Shown: positions 37,132-46,497, counted from the stretch's first letter. The stretch is 50,334 bases of DNA from JADFRD01 sp964491015 (GCA_964491015.1 CAZBEY010000007.1:1-50334), one strand, 5' to 3'. Program-made: numbers and translations. The notes: a model not told the origin generated them from the sequence alone.

Positions 37132-38754
37132 TTAAGTTGAAATCCATGTTAAGACAAGATACATACCGACGGTAATTCCAAATATTCCAATTGAAACTTT
37201 CTTCGCCTGAGACCAGGGAGTCATATCCACCGGCGCAGGATCTCTTTCATCGCTCATAGCGATTTCTTCGACCGTTTTTGGTTTGAAATACCCAATGATT
37301 AACATTACCATAATCGAAGCAATGAAACTGATGAAATAGCCATGTAGCCAATGCAGATCACCATCAGTATTCGCAAAAAATGTTGGAACGTCTCTGATGT
37401 TCACAAAAGTAAAAAATGAATAACACACAATTCCTACGATCATCCCGATCTTAGCGGCAATGGCCGGCACATGTTTAGTGGAAATACCCAATAGAAAGAT
37501 TCCGATTATCGGTACGCTGTATAGCCCATTTACTTTTTGCAGGTATTCAAAAATTGACTGCATTTGGTTCAGCATGGGTGCTATCAAAATAGAAGCGACT
37601 GCCAGTCCTATCCCGAATTTTTTCCCAATGGAAACGATTTTTTCTCCACTAGCGCTGGGATTAATATATCCTTTATAAAACTGAAGGGAAAAAAGTGTGG
37701 ATGCGCTATTCAAGGCTGAATTAAATGAACTCAGGATTGCCCCCATCAAAACAGCTGCGAATAAGCCAAGAGACCAATCCGGTAATACGTGTCGGACAAT
37801 CGCTCCGTACACTTGATCCTGTTTATCAATTACTAGATCAGTCATGTGAAGTGCAATGATTCCGGGAAGACACAGCATAATCGGACCCACCAATTTCATC
37901 GCCGATGCAAAAAGCACACCTTTTTGTCCTTCTGCTAAACTTTTGGCTGCCATTGCCCGTTGTACAATTACCTGATTTGTTGACCAGTAAAATACCTGAA
38001 TAAACATCATACCCGTGAACAGTGTGGGCCAGGGAACTGATACGACATTCCCGTTGGCGTTTGTTTGGGCGAATACAGCGAGATATTCGGAATTTGTATT
38101 TACCAACTTGGTAATACCACTAAAAAAGGAACCATCACCAAGGGCAATCAAAGCTAAAACCGGGATTGTTAGACCACCGATTAATAGCCCGATTCCATTC
38201 ATTGTATCACTGACAGCTACAGATTTCAACCCACCAAAAATCGCATATGAACTGCCTAAAATTCCAATGGTAGCCACTACAAACCATAGTGGCAGGTTAA
38301 GATCAAACATTCCGATTAACGCCAGGGAACCGGTATAAAGTACTACTGGCAGCAGAACGGTAACATAGCCAAACAGGAAGAGACCCGAAACCATGGAACG
38401 GGTTGTTTTATCAAAACGTTTTTCTAGAAACGCCGGTGTGGTCGTAAATCCGCTAGCCAAATACCGTGGTAAAAAGACTAACGCCGTAGCAATCATTGCG
38501 AAAGCAGCCAAAGCTTCCCAAGCAATGCCCACCAATGCTTTGTCTCCAAAAACGGCACCGTTTAAACCGACCAATTGTTCTGTTGAAAGATTGGTCAGTA
38601 AAAGTGATCCAGCAACAACTGGCCAGGTTAAAGCACGACCACCAATGAAATATTCCTCAGTTGCATTATGTGATTTTTTCATCCGATGGACAATTCTGTA
38701 TGTAAAAGCAGCCACCGCACCAGTTGCTAAAATAAATGAAATAATTGAAATCAT
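37132..38754 (-). CDS. SSS-family sodium/solute symporter (SGLT-like)
   Basis: A 540-residue membrane protein with about 14 hydrophobic segments and SSS family marks: SHNATEEYFIGGRALTWP near the N-terminus, LTNLSTEQLVGLNG, GGLKSVAVSDTMNG, FYWSTNQVIVQRAMAAKSL and AILSSFNSALNSASTLFS. The length and the WSTNQVIVQR block resemble sodium/sugar symporters. In this context it probably brings glucose or a small gluco-oligosaccharide from periplasm to cytoplasm, completing the glucan pathway. The minus-strand start has TGAGGA upstream. Confidence 0.9.
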   Translation of the reverse strand: MISIISFILATGAVAAFTYRIVHRMKKSHNATEEYFIGGRALTWPVVAGSLLLTNLSTEQLVGLNGAVFGDKALVGIAWEALAAFAMIATALVFLPRYLASGFTTTPAFLEKRFDKTTRSMVSGLFLFGYVTVLLPVVLYTGSLALIGMFDLNLPLWFVVATIGILGSSYAIFGGLKSVAVSDTMNGIGLLIGGLTIPVLALIALGDGSFFSGITKLVNTNSEYLAVFAQTNANGNVVSVPWPTLFTGMMFIQVFYWSTNQVIVQRAMAAKSLAEGQKGVLFASAMKLVGPIMLCLPGIIALHMTDLVIDKQDQVYGAIVRHVLPDWSLGLFAAVLMGAILSSFNSALNSASTLFSLQFYKGYINPSASGEKIVSIGKKFGIGLAVASILIAPMLNQMQSIFEYLQKVNGLYSVPIIGIFLLGISTKHVPAIAAKIGMIVGIVCYSFFTFVNIRDVPTFFANTDGDLHWLHGYFISFIASIMVMLIIGYFKPKTVEEIAMSDERDPAPVDMTPWSQAKKVSIGIFGITVGMYLVLTWIST

Positions 38755-39172
38755 ATTGATTAATCCTCATGTACCTATTTGATGTTCAGTTTCATAATTG
38801 TGTTTTGATTTTCTCATCATATTAACCTGTCCCCGTTGATTTGGCCCAGTAGTAGAGTTCGAGTTTATGGGGTTATAGTCCATTTTCAACTGTTCATTCT
38901 AAGCTGGTTTTGCTGATTAATCAAAATTGATTTTGTGACACTTTTGTCTGATACTGGACGATATTGTTCATGACTACTACTGAGTTATTGTTGGATAATG
39001 ATCGCTGTAACCGATCCGCAATTACTTTTATTATCAACAATGATACAAAAAATCAACCGCACAATTTGCAGGCGTTACCCATATACAACCCTACCCCCTG
39101 TGTTTTCCGATCGGGTTTTCGGTTTTTCGCTGAGTAGAAAAATTGAGTGTAGTTGAGTCATTAATTCCTATC

Positions 39173-39196
39173 CGGTATCCCGTTCGGTATCCCGTT
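39173..39196 (+). repeat. 12-bp tandem duplication
   Basis: CGGTATCCCGTT occurs twice head to tail without mismatch in the long intergenic region. Probably a small duplication; no function evident. Confidence 0.75.
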
Positions 39197-39276
39197 TCAG
39201 TACATAATATCTGATAGAATCTGATAGGTTATATGAAATTTGGATAAAATGATGACTTCACAACGTGAAAGGAACA

Positions 39277-39303
39277 GGTAAAATATGGGTTCAAGTTAAA
39301 AAT
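39277..39303 (+). repeat. 27-bp direct repeat, copy 2
   Basis: Identical over 27 bases and in the same orientation to 312-338. This copy is non-coding, 26 bases after a stop-rich stretch and 315 bases before the respiratory cluster. Together the two copies bracket the primase, toxin-antitoxin, VTC and glucan genes. Confidence 0.85.
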
Positions 39304-39492
39304 GGCTTGAGTTATCAATTTCAATTATTAGTAAGAAAAAGCAGGAACGGCGGAATATAAATCATTGTTCAGTATTTTTTTAGTGAGTGGTAAAAAAATA
39401 TTCGGTAAATTTCCTGTGGTTAAAATAACACCAAATATTGACGTGAATACATTTTAGGAGATTGAAGTCACAAAGAATTATTTTCTCAAAAA

Positions 39493-39568
39493 ATAATAAA
39501 AATATTTTTATTATAGGATAATGTTATCTTATATTCCAGATAGTAATTCTAATGTTAATATTAACATT
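39493..39568. promoter_or_regulatory. Cluster of three palindromes upstream of the respiratory genes
   Basis: Three perfect palindromes within 76 bases: a 22-bp A/T-only dyad at 39493-39514, GATAATGTTATC at 39517-39528 and AATGTTAATATTAACATT at 39551-39568. The gene start is at 39619, so they sit where promoter and operator elements are expected. They resemble dimeric regulator sites; the TTAA-type half-sites recall Crp/Fnr-family boxes only loosely. Confidence 0.55.
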
Positions 39569-39618
39569 GGTTAAATAAGGAAAAAGATTATTTCAAAAAC
39601 AAAAGTACGGAGTACAAA

Positions 39619-40602
39619 ATGAAAAACATAATAAGCCCAATATTTGTATTATTACTCATTGGGTTAATGATCACATCTTGCGAAGATGATAAAAATACAG
39701 ACCCAGTCACTGATTTAACTGTTGCAACAGTCACTACAGCACCGACTCTTGATGGCAACGGCAGTGATGCTGCATGGGATAATGCTGATGAGTTGGTTGT
39801 TACAGTTGGATTAGACGCCAGTCATGCAAACGCTTTTGGTGAAATAGATGTTAATTTAACCGCAGTAACTGACGGTGATAATTTATACATTAGAGCATCA
39901 TGGGCGGATGCAACTGAAAGTATAGATAAAAAACAATGGGAATATGAAAATGGTGCCTGGTCACAATCTGGGAATGAAGACAGAATGTTTTTCTTCTTTG
40001 ATATGGGACAGAATGGCACGGAGGGCGCCGATTGTGCCTCTATGTGTCATGTAGCGGATGGTAAAATGTGGACATCCACCGGTGTTGTTGATCAATGGCA
40101 TTGGAAAGCTCACCGCACAGCACCTATTCACCATGCGGATGATAAACACATCAACAATGATTACTTAGAAAGTGACGGAGTTACTGTTGCTCATGATGGT
40201 GGACAACATGGCGATTCCAAAACCAAAGGCTTGTACCATGATAATATAGATGCCGGTCTTCCAATTTACTCCGGCCCAATCACAGATGGTCATTATCTGA
40301 TACTTCCAACCGGAGAAACTGCAGATTCATATTTTACTGCTTTTGATAGCAGCACAGTATCAACCAGTTCACTGATTCCTGGTTATTGGTTAGATGAAAA
40401 TGCTGATGGCAGCCGGGCCGATGTTAACGCTTATTCCGCGTATAGCAATGGTACATGGACGGTTGAATTCAGTCGCGCACTGAATACAGGTAACGATGAT
40501 GATGTCGTATTTGGCAGTGGTGATATCCAGATGGTAATCGCAATCACTGATAACGCAGGCGGCGATCATAGCGGATCAGCGCCGTTTTACATTAAATTCT
40601 AA
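39619..40602 (+). CDS. Ethylbenzene-dehydrogenase-like heme-binding lipoprotein
   Basis: A 327-residue lipoprotein (LMITSC, Cys21) with the EB_dh / DOMON-type beta-sandwich: TLDGNGSDAAWDNADEL (about 43-59), DNLYIRASWADAT (87-99), and late WTVEFSRALNTG. The family includes the gamma heme-b subunit of ethylbenzene dehydrogenase and dimethylsulfide dehydrogenase, and many periplasmic cytochrome-linked proteins. It carries CASMCH (C139, C143, H144), a CX3CH variant of the heme c motif, and many His residues between 157 and 197. It would carry heme and pass electrons at the periplasmic face. It is a separate transcript, ended by a hairpin, directly ahead of the multiheme cluster. Confidence 0.82.
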   Translation: MKNIISPIFVLLLIGLMITSCEDDKNTDPVTDLTVATVTTAPTLDGNGSDAAWDNADELVVTVGLDASHANAFGEIDVNLTAVTDGDNLYIRASWADATESIDKKQWEYENGAWSQSGNEDRMFFFFDMGQNGTEGADCASMCHVADGKMWTSTGVVDQWHWKAHRTAPIHHADDKHINNDYLESDGVTVAHDGGQHGDSKTKGLYHDNIDAGLPIYSGPITDGHYLILPTGETADSYFTAFDSSTVSTSSLIPGYWLDENADGSRADVNAYSAYSNGTWTVEFSRALNTGNDDDVVFGSGDIQMVIAITDNAGGDHSGSAPFYIKF

Positions 40603-40613
40603 TTCAGAATAAT

Positions 40614-40648
40614 AAAACTGGGGTGGTTTTCCACCCCAGTTTTTTTTT
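40614..40648 (+). terminator. Rho-independent terminator after the EB_dh-like gene
   Basis: A perfect 13-bp stem AAAACTGGGGTGG / CCACCCCAGTTTT with a TTTT loop and a run of T. It separates the lipoprotein gene from the cytochrome operon beginning at 40700. Confidence 0.95.
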
Positions 40649-40699
40649 ATTTTAAAAGCCAATTAAATACATTAATCAAGTTATTAGAAGGAGATTCCT

Positions 40700-41275
40700 G
40701 TGAAAAATATTTCAATCCTTAGCGTATTGGTGATAACAACATTGCTTTTTGCTGATGATAATACGGATAAAACAAATATTTATGCCGGCGTTAGACGATG
40801 TAAAGTATGTCATGAAGCAGAAGATATGGGGAATCAATATACAGTGTGGGAACACTCCAAGCATGCTATTGCTTATCAAACTTTATTAACAGAAGAATCA
40901 GCAAAAATAGCCAAAGAATGGAAGTTAAGTCTCCCGGCGAATGAATCACCTGAATGTTTAAAATGTCACGTAACAGGATATAATAATGCCGAAGCTGAAT
41001 TCGGGAAAAAATTTAATAAAGAAGATGGTATTCAATGTGAAAGCTGCCACGGACCAGGTGAAAGTTATCGGAAAGAGGAAATCATGTGCGACCGGGAACT
41101 GTCTATAGCAGCTGGGCTTATTCTACCCAAACCGGAAGATTGTTTAACTTGTCATAATGAAGAAAGTCCAAAGTATAAAACTTTCACTTATGAAACTTAT
41201 TATGCAAAAATGATTCATAAGAAAAATCCGGATTATAATTGTGTTTCTGAGGAAGAAGAAGACGAGGATTGGTAA
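40700..41275 (+). CDS. Tetraheme cytochrome c (c554-type)
   Basis: A 191-residue periplasmic protein with signal peptide (1-18) and four CXXCH sites: CKVCH (34-38), CLKCH (86-90), CESCHGPG (113-117) and CLTCH (148-152). The spacing, the YTVWEHSKHAIAYQTL segment and ESCHGPG match the cytochrome c554 family of tetraheme electron carriers. It begins with GTG, with AGAAGGAG seven bases upstream. The C-terminus is acidic (EEEEDEDW). It is first of a tight operon and has a paralog at the far end (49464-50081). Confidence 0.9.
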   Translation: MKNISILSVLVITTLLFADDNTDKTNIYAGVRRCKVCHEAEDMGNQYTVWEHSKHAIAYQTLLTEESAKIAKEWKLSLPANESPECLKCHVTGYNNAEAEFGKKFNKEDGIQCESCHGPGESYRKEEIMCDRELSIAAGLILPKPEDCLTCHNEESPKYKTFTYETYYAKMIHKKNPDYNCVSEEEEDEDW

Positions 41276-41307
41276 TTATAAAAATGAATAATTTTGCATC
41301 ATTAAAT

Positions 41308-41790
41308 ATGAAAAACATTACAATAGTTTCTCTACTATTTATCGCCGGCGGGTGTTCTAATCAAAAAGATGTTGAACAACCTATCGCTTATAACCATGCT
41401 ATTCATGTCAATGAAGCAGGCTTAGAATGCACGGATTGTCATTCTGGAGCGGCAAATAAAATTCGAGCCACCTTACCTTCCATTAAAAAGTGTAAATCGT
41501 GCCACTCAGAAATGCAGGGGGAAAGCATCGCTGAAACACTGGTAGTAAAAGCGGTGAGCAATAAAGAAGAAATCCCTTGGAGGAGAATATATCAACTCAA
41601 AGACCACGTATTTTTCTCACACCGTCGACATGTAACAGCAGGAAAATTATCTTGCGAATTGTGCCACGGAAAGGTAGAAGAATTGGTAACGCCACCCACT
41701 CAGCCATTGATTCCAATATCAATGGATAATTGCATTAAATGCCACGATAGTAAATCAATATCAACCGATTGTATAAATTGTCATGTCTGA
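41308..41790 (+). CDS. Pentaheme cytochrome c lipoprotein
   Basis: About 160 residues with lipoprotein signal (MKNITIVSLLFIAGGC) and five CXXCH sites: CTDCH, CKSCH, CELCH, CIKCH and CINCH, the last ending the protein. HAIHVNEAGLEC and FFSHRRHVTAGKLSCELCH are class III (c3/c7)-type blocks with His ligands. The frame is open from 41269 (TTG) and ATG also occurs at 41284; 41308 was chosen for the short lipoprotein signal. It overlaps the next gene by eight bases. By position it equals QrcA of the Qrc complex or pentaheme ActA of alternative complex III. Confidence 0.87.
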   Translation: MKNITIVSLLFIAGGCSNQKDVEQPIAYNHAIHVNEAGLECTDCHSGAANKIRATLPSIKKCKSCHSEMQGESIAETLVVKAVSNKEEIPWRRIYQLKDHVFFSHRRHVTAGKLSCELCHGKVEELVTPPTQPLIPISMDNCIKCHDSKSISTDCINCHV

Positions 41791-44203
41791 AAAAAAAGTA
41801 ATAAGTAGAAGAAAATTTTTAAAAATATCCGGCCTGGCTTCCGGAGGCGCAGCCATTGGTACTGCAGTTTTTTCACAAGCGCTGGGAATGTCGGAAAAAG
41901 CGATTAATGTTCTACAGAATGGACCCGGAAAAGAATCTTGGCGGGTCACCGCATGCCGGCTATGTCCCGGCGGCTGTAGCCTGTCTGTAAAAAGGATTGA
42001 TGGTATTCCCGTCAGTCTCAAAGGAAATCCACTTTCACCTATCAATAGGGGTGGAACGTGTCCTGCGGCATATGCGAATCTTGAATTACTTTATCATCCT
42101 GATCGATATACCGAACCACTTGTCCGTCCCAATGGCGATAAGAATAAGGACACGGTTTCTGATTCTTGGGAGAATGTTCTTAACGATATAACAGAATCTT
42201 TCAATTCTTTAATTGATGATAATCAATTAAAGAAAATAGCGATTATTAATGGTGATGATTCGCCGATTATGAAAGAAGCTTGGAGGAATTTTTCCAATTG
42301 GATTGGAACACCGCATTATTTCCAGGAAAAGTACTCTGGGGACTTTTCTAACTCTTCTTATATTACACAAGGAATGTTTTGTGCCCCGAAATACGATTTA
42401 ATGAATTCGGACTGTATCATTAGTCTCGGTGCAAATTTCCTTGAGGAAGGGGCTCCTGTACATTTTAACCAAATGTTGAGCCAATTTAAAGATGTAAAAA
42501 ATATTCAACGTAATAAAATGGTTTATGTAGGACCCAGAGCAAATGCCACTGCTGCCAGTGCTCATAAGTGGCTTCCAATCAATCCGGACACCTGGGGAAC
42601 TCTTGCCTTGGGAATTACTCACGTACTCATTGATGAACATTATATAGACTTGGATTATTATCGAAAAAATTCTCCTGACTTTTCTGACTGGGTTGATGAA
42701 AAGGGTCAGGAACATATTGGATTTGAAAATATCATTCGTTCTGAATTTCATCCTAAACTTGTAGAAGAAATTACAGGCATTTCTGAATCGGAACTTAATG
42801 AGTTGGTCGAGTTGATTCATAGCCGCCAAACTCCGGTGATTTTGTGTGGTTCTGAAGCATTAGAATCACCCAGAGGGGAACTCCATAACTGGGCTGTTCA
42901 ATGCTTGAATTATCTCATTGGCAGCGTACAGCGCGCCGGGGGTTGTTTTTTTACGGATAATATTGATATCGAAAAATTGCATATTCAGGAATATACCGGC
43001 TCGGATATTCAAAACTATTTTATGTCTAATGAAAACCATCCATTAGAAAAACCATCATTAGATACTTTTGCTAATAATATGTCAAGGGATTCACAGAATG
43101 TGATCGATTTGTTAATCATCAATAAAGCGAATCCGGTTTATTATGCTGAGGACAGAAAGAAATGGAATGCATTATTAAAACATATTCCAAGAGTAATATT
43201 CATTGGAGATATTCCAAACGAAACCAGTTATCATGCAGATATAGTTCTACCTGCCCATTCAGAATTTGAAAGTTGGGATTTGGTTGAAGATATCCCCGGT
43301 GTGGTCGCTGATGTGGCCGTCCTTCAAAGAGCCGTCATTGATCCCATGTATGGCACAAAAAGCAGTTATTCGATCCTGAAATCATTCGCCGATGGAATCA
43401 ATAATAAAACGAATTCATTTTTAAAAGGAAATGATTCAAAATCCATTGTAAAAGAAAGACTAAAGAAAATTTATCAGCCTAAACGAGGCCAATTATTTAC
43501 ATCTCAAACAACGGATAAATGGAAAGAGATATATAACAATCATCCGAAAATAAAAATTTCCGATTCAGGAAAGAATTTCATGAAAGGGATGTTGAAAGCC
43601 GGTGGATGGTGGGATCCTTCTTCTATGGATCAAGCCGACTTAATGGAACATGGCAAAAACAGCAAGGTTCCATTTACTTTTCTAAAGACAATCCTTCAAT
43701 CATTACAAGTTGAAGCGTCAGATGAAGCGCATTTTCTGAAAGAAATTTTGGCTTCTAAAGTATATCCAAAATATGCCAAAAAATATAATGCATCTGAGAT
43801 ATCAGGATTCCCTTTAACGTTAATGTCAGGATATCCCATCACCAATCCATATGGCAGGACTGTCTCTTCTCCAACCATGGTGGAAACAATGGGAATCGTC
43901 CGGGAAATATTTTGGGAAACTTGGGCGGAGATTAATCCTGAAACAGCAGAAAAATATCAGATCATTGATGGAATGATCATTCAATTGGATTCACCGGTGG
44001 GAAAAATTCATGTTCGGGCGAGAGTTAGACCGATCATTCATCCGGATGTTGTTTATGTTCCTTTGGGGCTTGGTAGGGATAATGTGGGAAGATTCACATC
44101 GAATAAAGGATCAGACCCTCGAGAATTGATGGTATCCCAACCAGAAAAATATTCCGGAAATACAATTTTATCCGGTACACCTGTTAAAATAACGTTGATT
44201 TAG
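41783..44203 (+). CDS. Tat-exported molybdopterin oxidoreductase-family subunit (QrcB/ActB/PsrA-like)
   Basis: An 806-residue protein with a Tat signal SRRKFLK (8-14) and hydrophobic ASGGAAIGTAVF, a [4Fe-4S] site (C58, C61, C65, C93), then the large-subunit fold: SDCIISLGANFLEEGAPV, LLIINKANPVYYAED, ADIVLPAHSEFESWDLVED, and a C-terminal dinucleotide-binding domain with IHPDVVYVPLGLG. The sequence style and separate FeS subunit resemble QrcB, ActB and polysulfide reductase-type subunits. QrcB and ActB carry no molybdenum cofactor; whether this protein binds one cannot be settled by eye. It lies between the pentaheme and FeS subunits, expected periplasmic. Confidence 0.88.
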   Translation: MSEKKVISRRKFLKISGLASGGAAIGTAVFSQALGMSEKAINVLQNGPGKESWRVTACRLCPGGCSLSVKRIDGIPVSLKGNPLSPINRGGTCPAAYANLELLYHPDRYTEPLVRPNGDKNKDTVSDSWENVLNDITESFNSLIDDNQLKKIAIINGDDSPIMKEAWRNFSNWIGTPHYFQEKYSGDFSNSSYITQGMFCAPKYDLMNSDCIISLGANFLEEGAPVHFNQMLSQFKDVKNIQRNKMVYVGPRANATAASAHKWLPINPDTWGTLALGITHVLIDEHYIDLDYYRKNSPDFSDWVDEKGQEHIGFENIIRSEFHPKLVEEITGISESELNELVELIHSRQTPVILCGSEALESPRGELHNWAVQCLNYLIGSVQRAGGCFFTDNIDIEKLHIQEYTGSDIQNYFMSNENHPLEKPSLDTFANNMSRDSQNVIDLLIINKANPVYYAEDRKKWNALLKHIPRVIFIGDIPNETSYHADIVLPAHSEFESWDLVEDIPGVVADVAVLQRAVIDPMYGTKSSYSILKSFADGINNKTNSFLKGNDSKSIVKERLKKIYQPKRGQLFTSQTTDKWKEIYNNHPKIKISDSGKNFMKGMLKAGGWWDPSSMDQADLMEHGKNSKVPFTFLKTILQSLQVEASDEAHFLKEILASKVYPKYAKKYNASEISGFPLTLMSGYPITNPYGRTVSSPTMVETMGIVREIFWETWAEINPETAEKYQIIDGMIIQLDSPVGKIHVRARVRPIIHPDVVYVPLGLGRDNVGRFTSNKGSDPRELMVSQPEKYSGNTILSGTPVKITLI

Positions 44204-44213
44204 GGAGTGAATT

Positions 44214-44900
44214 ATGGCTAAATGGGGAATGGTCATCGACTTGAATAAATGCACAGGATGCGGATCCTGTGTCAATTCATGTCGAATGGAAAATAATGTC
44301 CCCAATGTTGGTGACAAGGCTGCACAGGCAGGACGCGCCATGGATTGGATGCAAATCATTACCGAGTATGAAGGTGAATACCCTAATGTTCGAATAACCC
44401 ATATACCGAGACCTTGTTTTCAATGTGAAAACTCACCTTGTACAAAGGTATGTCCGGTACACGCCACTTACCAGAATGAGGATGGATTGGTAGGACAGGT
44501 ATATCACCGTTGTATAGGATGCCGATTTTGTATGGCGGCCTGCCCATATTCGGCCAAAACATTTAATTACAGTAAACCCAATATTCCGGAAGCGTACGAG
44601 AATAATCTGAATCCGGATGTTTCTCGTAGAATGAAAGGTGTGGTCGAAAAGTGCAGTTTCTGCTCCCATCGGTTAATTAAAGCAAAAGATGAAGCTCGTT
44701 TTGAGGGGAGAGACATGCGTGAGGAAGACTACCAGCCGGCTTGTGTGGAATCTTGTCCAACAGATGCCATTACATTTGGTGACCTGGAGAATACGGATCA
44801 TCAGGTTCATGAATTAAAGCACTCAAACCGGGCATTCAGGTTGGAAGAAGAATTGGGAACTGAACCAAAAGTCTATTATCTAACAAAGGAAGATAGATAA
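44214..44900 (+). CDS. Four-cluster [4Fe-4S] ferredoxin subunit (QrcC/PsrB-like)
   Basis: A 228-residue protein with the four cysteine groups of DMSO reductase-type electron subunits: CTGCGSCVNSC, CFQCENSPCTKVC, CIGCRFCMAAC and CSFC...CVESC, giving sixteen cysteines. Fitting the family, it transfers electrons between the MopB subunit and the NrfD membrane subunit. No signal peptide; it probably leaves with the Tat-exported partner. GGGAG stands eight bases upstream, and its stop overlaps the next start (TAATG). Confidence 0.94.
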   Translation: MAKWGMVIDLNKCTGCGSCVNSCRMENNVPNVGDKAAQAGRAMDWMQIITEYEGEYPNVRITHIPRPCFQCENSPCTKVCPVHATYQNEDGLVGQVYHRCIGCRFCMAACPYSAKTFNYSKPNIPEAYENNLNPDVSRRMKGVVEKCSFCSHRLIKAKDEARFEGRDMREEDYQPACVESCPTDAITFGDLENTDHQVHELKHSNRAFRLEEELGTEPKVYYLTKEDR

Positions 44901-46246
44901 TGAATGAACTACGCAAAGACCCGGATTATGCCCTTTATCGACCCATACTAGTCAGTGACCGTCGGTTTTATTGGGCGGTAGGCTTCTTATCTGTTGTTAT
45001 TGTTTGGGCATTGTATATGTATATACAGCAATTGATCAACGGGCTTGAAGTCACTGGAATGAACAATACGGTAACCTGGGGATTTTATATTATCAATTTT
45101 GTTTTCTTTATCGGTATCAGCCATGCCGGGACGCTTATTTCAGCTATATTGAGACTGTCCCAGGCAGAATGGCGCCGACCCATTACCAGAATGGCGGAAG
45201 TGATTACTGCCATTGTGTTAATGATTGGTGGTTTGCATCCTATTCTTGATTTAGGCCGACCTGACCGCGTTTTAAACGTTTTTTATTACGGAAGACTCCA
45301 ATCTCCCCTATTATGGGATGTAACTGCAATTTCACTCTATTTCACTGCCAGTACGGTTTATCTTTTTGTCCCCATGATTCCGGATATTGCTCTACTTCGG
45401 GACCGGACCAATACAAAATTAAAATGGCTTTATACATTTCTGAGTTGGGGATACAGAGGAACAGATAAACAAAAACACATATTGGAAAGAGCCATTTCTA
45501 TTCTGATGGTTGCTGTTATCCCGATTGCTGTAAGCGTGCATACAGTTATTTCTTACATCTTTTCAATGACGCTCCAGTCCGGCTGGCATAGTACCATTTT
45601 TGGTCCTTATTTTGTGACAGGTGCCATATTTTCCGGAACAGCTACTTTGCTTGTGGTGATGATTTTCTTCCGAAAGTTTTTTCATTTGGAAAATTATTTA
45701 AAAGAAATTCATTTTCAATACATGGGACTCCTGCTTCTTGTGTTCTCACTATTTTGGACTTATTTCACGTTTAGCGAATATCTCACAGGTGTCTATGGTA
45801 ACGAGCCACAGGAGATGAATGTTATTCTATACAAATTTACGGGACCTTATGCCCCTTATTTCTGGGCAATGGTTGTCTGCAATTTTGTGGTTCCTGTGAT
45901 CGTGCTATCATTTAAGAAACTAAAAAAGATCCCGGGCATTTTATTTGCTTCAATTTGTGTCATAATCGGCATGTGGTTAGAACGTCTTACCATTATTGTT
46001 CCCTCTTTATCCAATCCACGTTTACCTATCATTAGTGAGCCATATATTCCTTCCATGACAGAATGGGCATTATTTGCCGGTGGTGTGGCTGTCTTCTGTT
46101 TATTATTTCTGGTCTTCGCAAAAATATTCCCGGTCATATCCATTTGGGAAATTAAGGAAGGTAGAGCAGAAGGATTAGAGGAAGCAAAAGAGAGATTAGA
46201 TTCTTATTTACCCAATCAGGTTATTCCCAGCAAGGAGGCGATATAA
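44900..46246 (+). CDS. NrfD/PsrC-family quinone-interacting membrane subunit
   Basis: A 448-residue membrane protein with about ten transmembrane segments. ISHAGTLISAILRLSQAEWRRPITRMAEV and GGLHPILDLGRPDRVL are characteristic of NrfD proteins of the ActC/QrcD type. It would exchange electrons with menaquinone at the periplasmic side and pass them to the FeS subunit, or the reverse. The start shares the A of the previous stop and the gene ends with AAGGAGG ahead of the next ATG. Confidence 0.94.
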   Translation: MNELRKDPDYALYRPILVSDRRFYWAVGFLSVVIVWALYMYIQQLINGLEVTGMNNTVTWGFYIINFVFFIGISHAGTLISAILRLSQAEWRRPITRMAEVITAIVLMIGGLHPILDLGRPDRVLNVFYYGRLQSPLLWDVTAISLYFTASTVYLFVPMIPDIALLRDRTNTKLKWLYTFLSWGYRGTDKQKHILERAISILMVAVIPIAVSVHTVISYIFSMTLQSGWHSTIFGPYFVTGAIFSGTATLLVVMIFFRKFFHLENYLKEIHFQYMGLLLLVFSLFWTYFTFSEYLTGVYGNEPQEMNVILYKFTGPYAPYFWAMVVCNFVVPVIVLSFKKLKKIPGILFASICVIIGMWLERLTIIVPSLSNPRLPIISEPYIPSMTEWALFAGGVAVFCLLFLVFAKIFPVISIWEIKEGRAEGLEEAKERLDSYLPNQVIPSKEAI

Positions 46247-46497
46247 TGGAAAAGAAAAAACGTGTAACACCTCTGTATATTTTATTTCTTCAGATATTAA
46301 GTATCTCCATTATTTGGCTGTTGTTCGTGGGTGTAAATTTCTGGATATTTAACCTCATTTCTCTATCCCAGTATTTACACGATGCACAAAACGCGACTTT
46401 GGTTATATCTCTCATAATACTTCCGTTGTTTGGATTGCTGGCATCCGTATTGACATATGTATTTATTGGATTGAGAAAAGGGAGACTAACTAATTAA
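46246..46497 (+). CDS. Small two-TM membrane protein
   Basis: An 83-residue protein with two hydrophobic segments (about 10-35 and 47-75). No family recognised. AAGGAGG precedes its start, TAATG overlaps the NrfD stop, and ATTAA at its end may overlap the next start, so it is a genuine operon member, possibly an assembly or accessory subunit of the membrane complex. Confidence 0.75.
   Translation: MEKKKRVTPLYILFLQILSISIIWLLFVGVNFWIFNLISLSQYLHDAQNATLVISLIILPLFGLLASVLTYVFIGLRKGRLTN

Larger units (their letters stand above)
38755..39618. other. Long intergenic region between glucan locus and respiratory cluster
   Basis: 864 bases without a credible gene. It contains a 12-bp perfect tandem duplication (39173-39196, CGGTATCCCGTT twice), a shorter tandem ATCTGATAG pair (39209-39227), the second copy of the 27-bp repeat (39277-39303), and three perfect palindromes just ahead of the ethylbenzene-dehydrogenase-like gene. 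It marks the break between two functional blocks. Confidence 0.7.

Noticed and set aside
38827..38870. Possible tRNA fragment (CCTGTCCCCG shared with the tRNA 3' end)
   Set aside because: Only ten bases match, and no arm or CCA follows; it does not support an attachment site.
41783..44203. Assignment as a specific reductase (polysulfide, tetrathionate or arsenate)
   Set aside because: No substrate-specific residue could be identified by eye; the neighbour set fits Qrc/ACIII-like complexes equally well.
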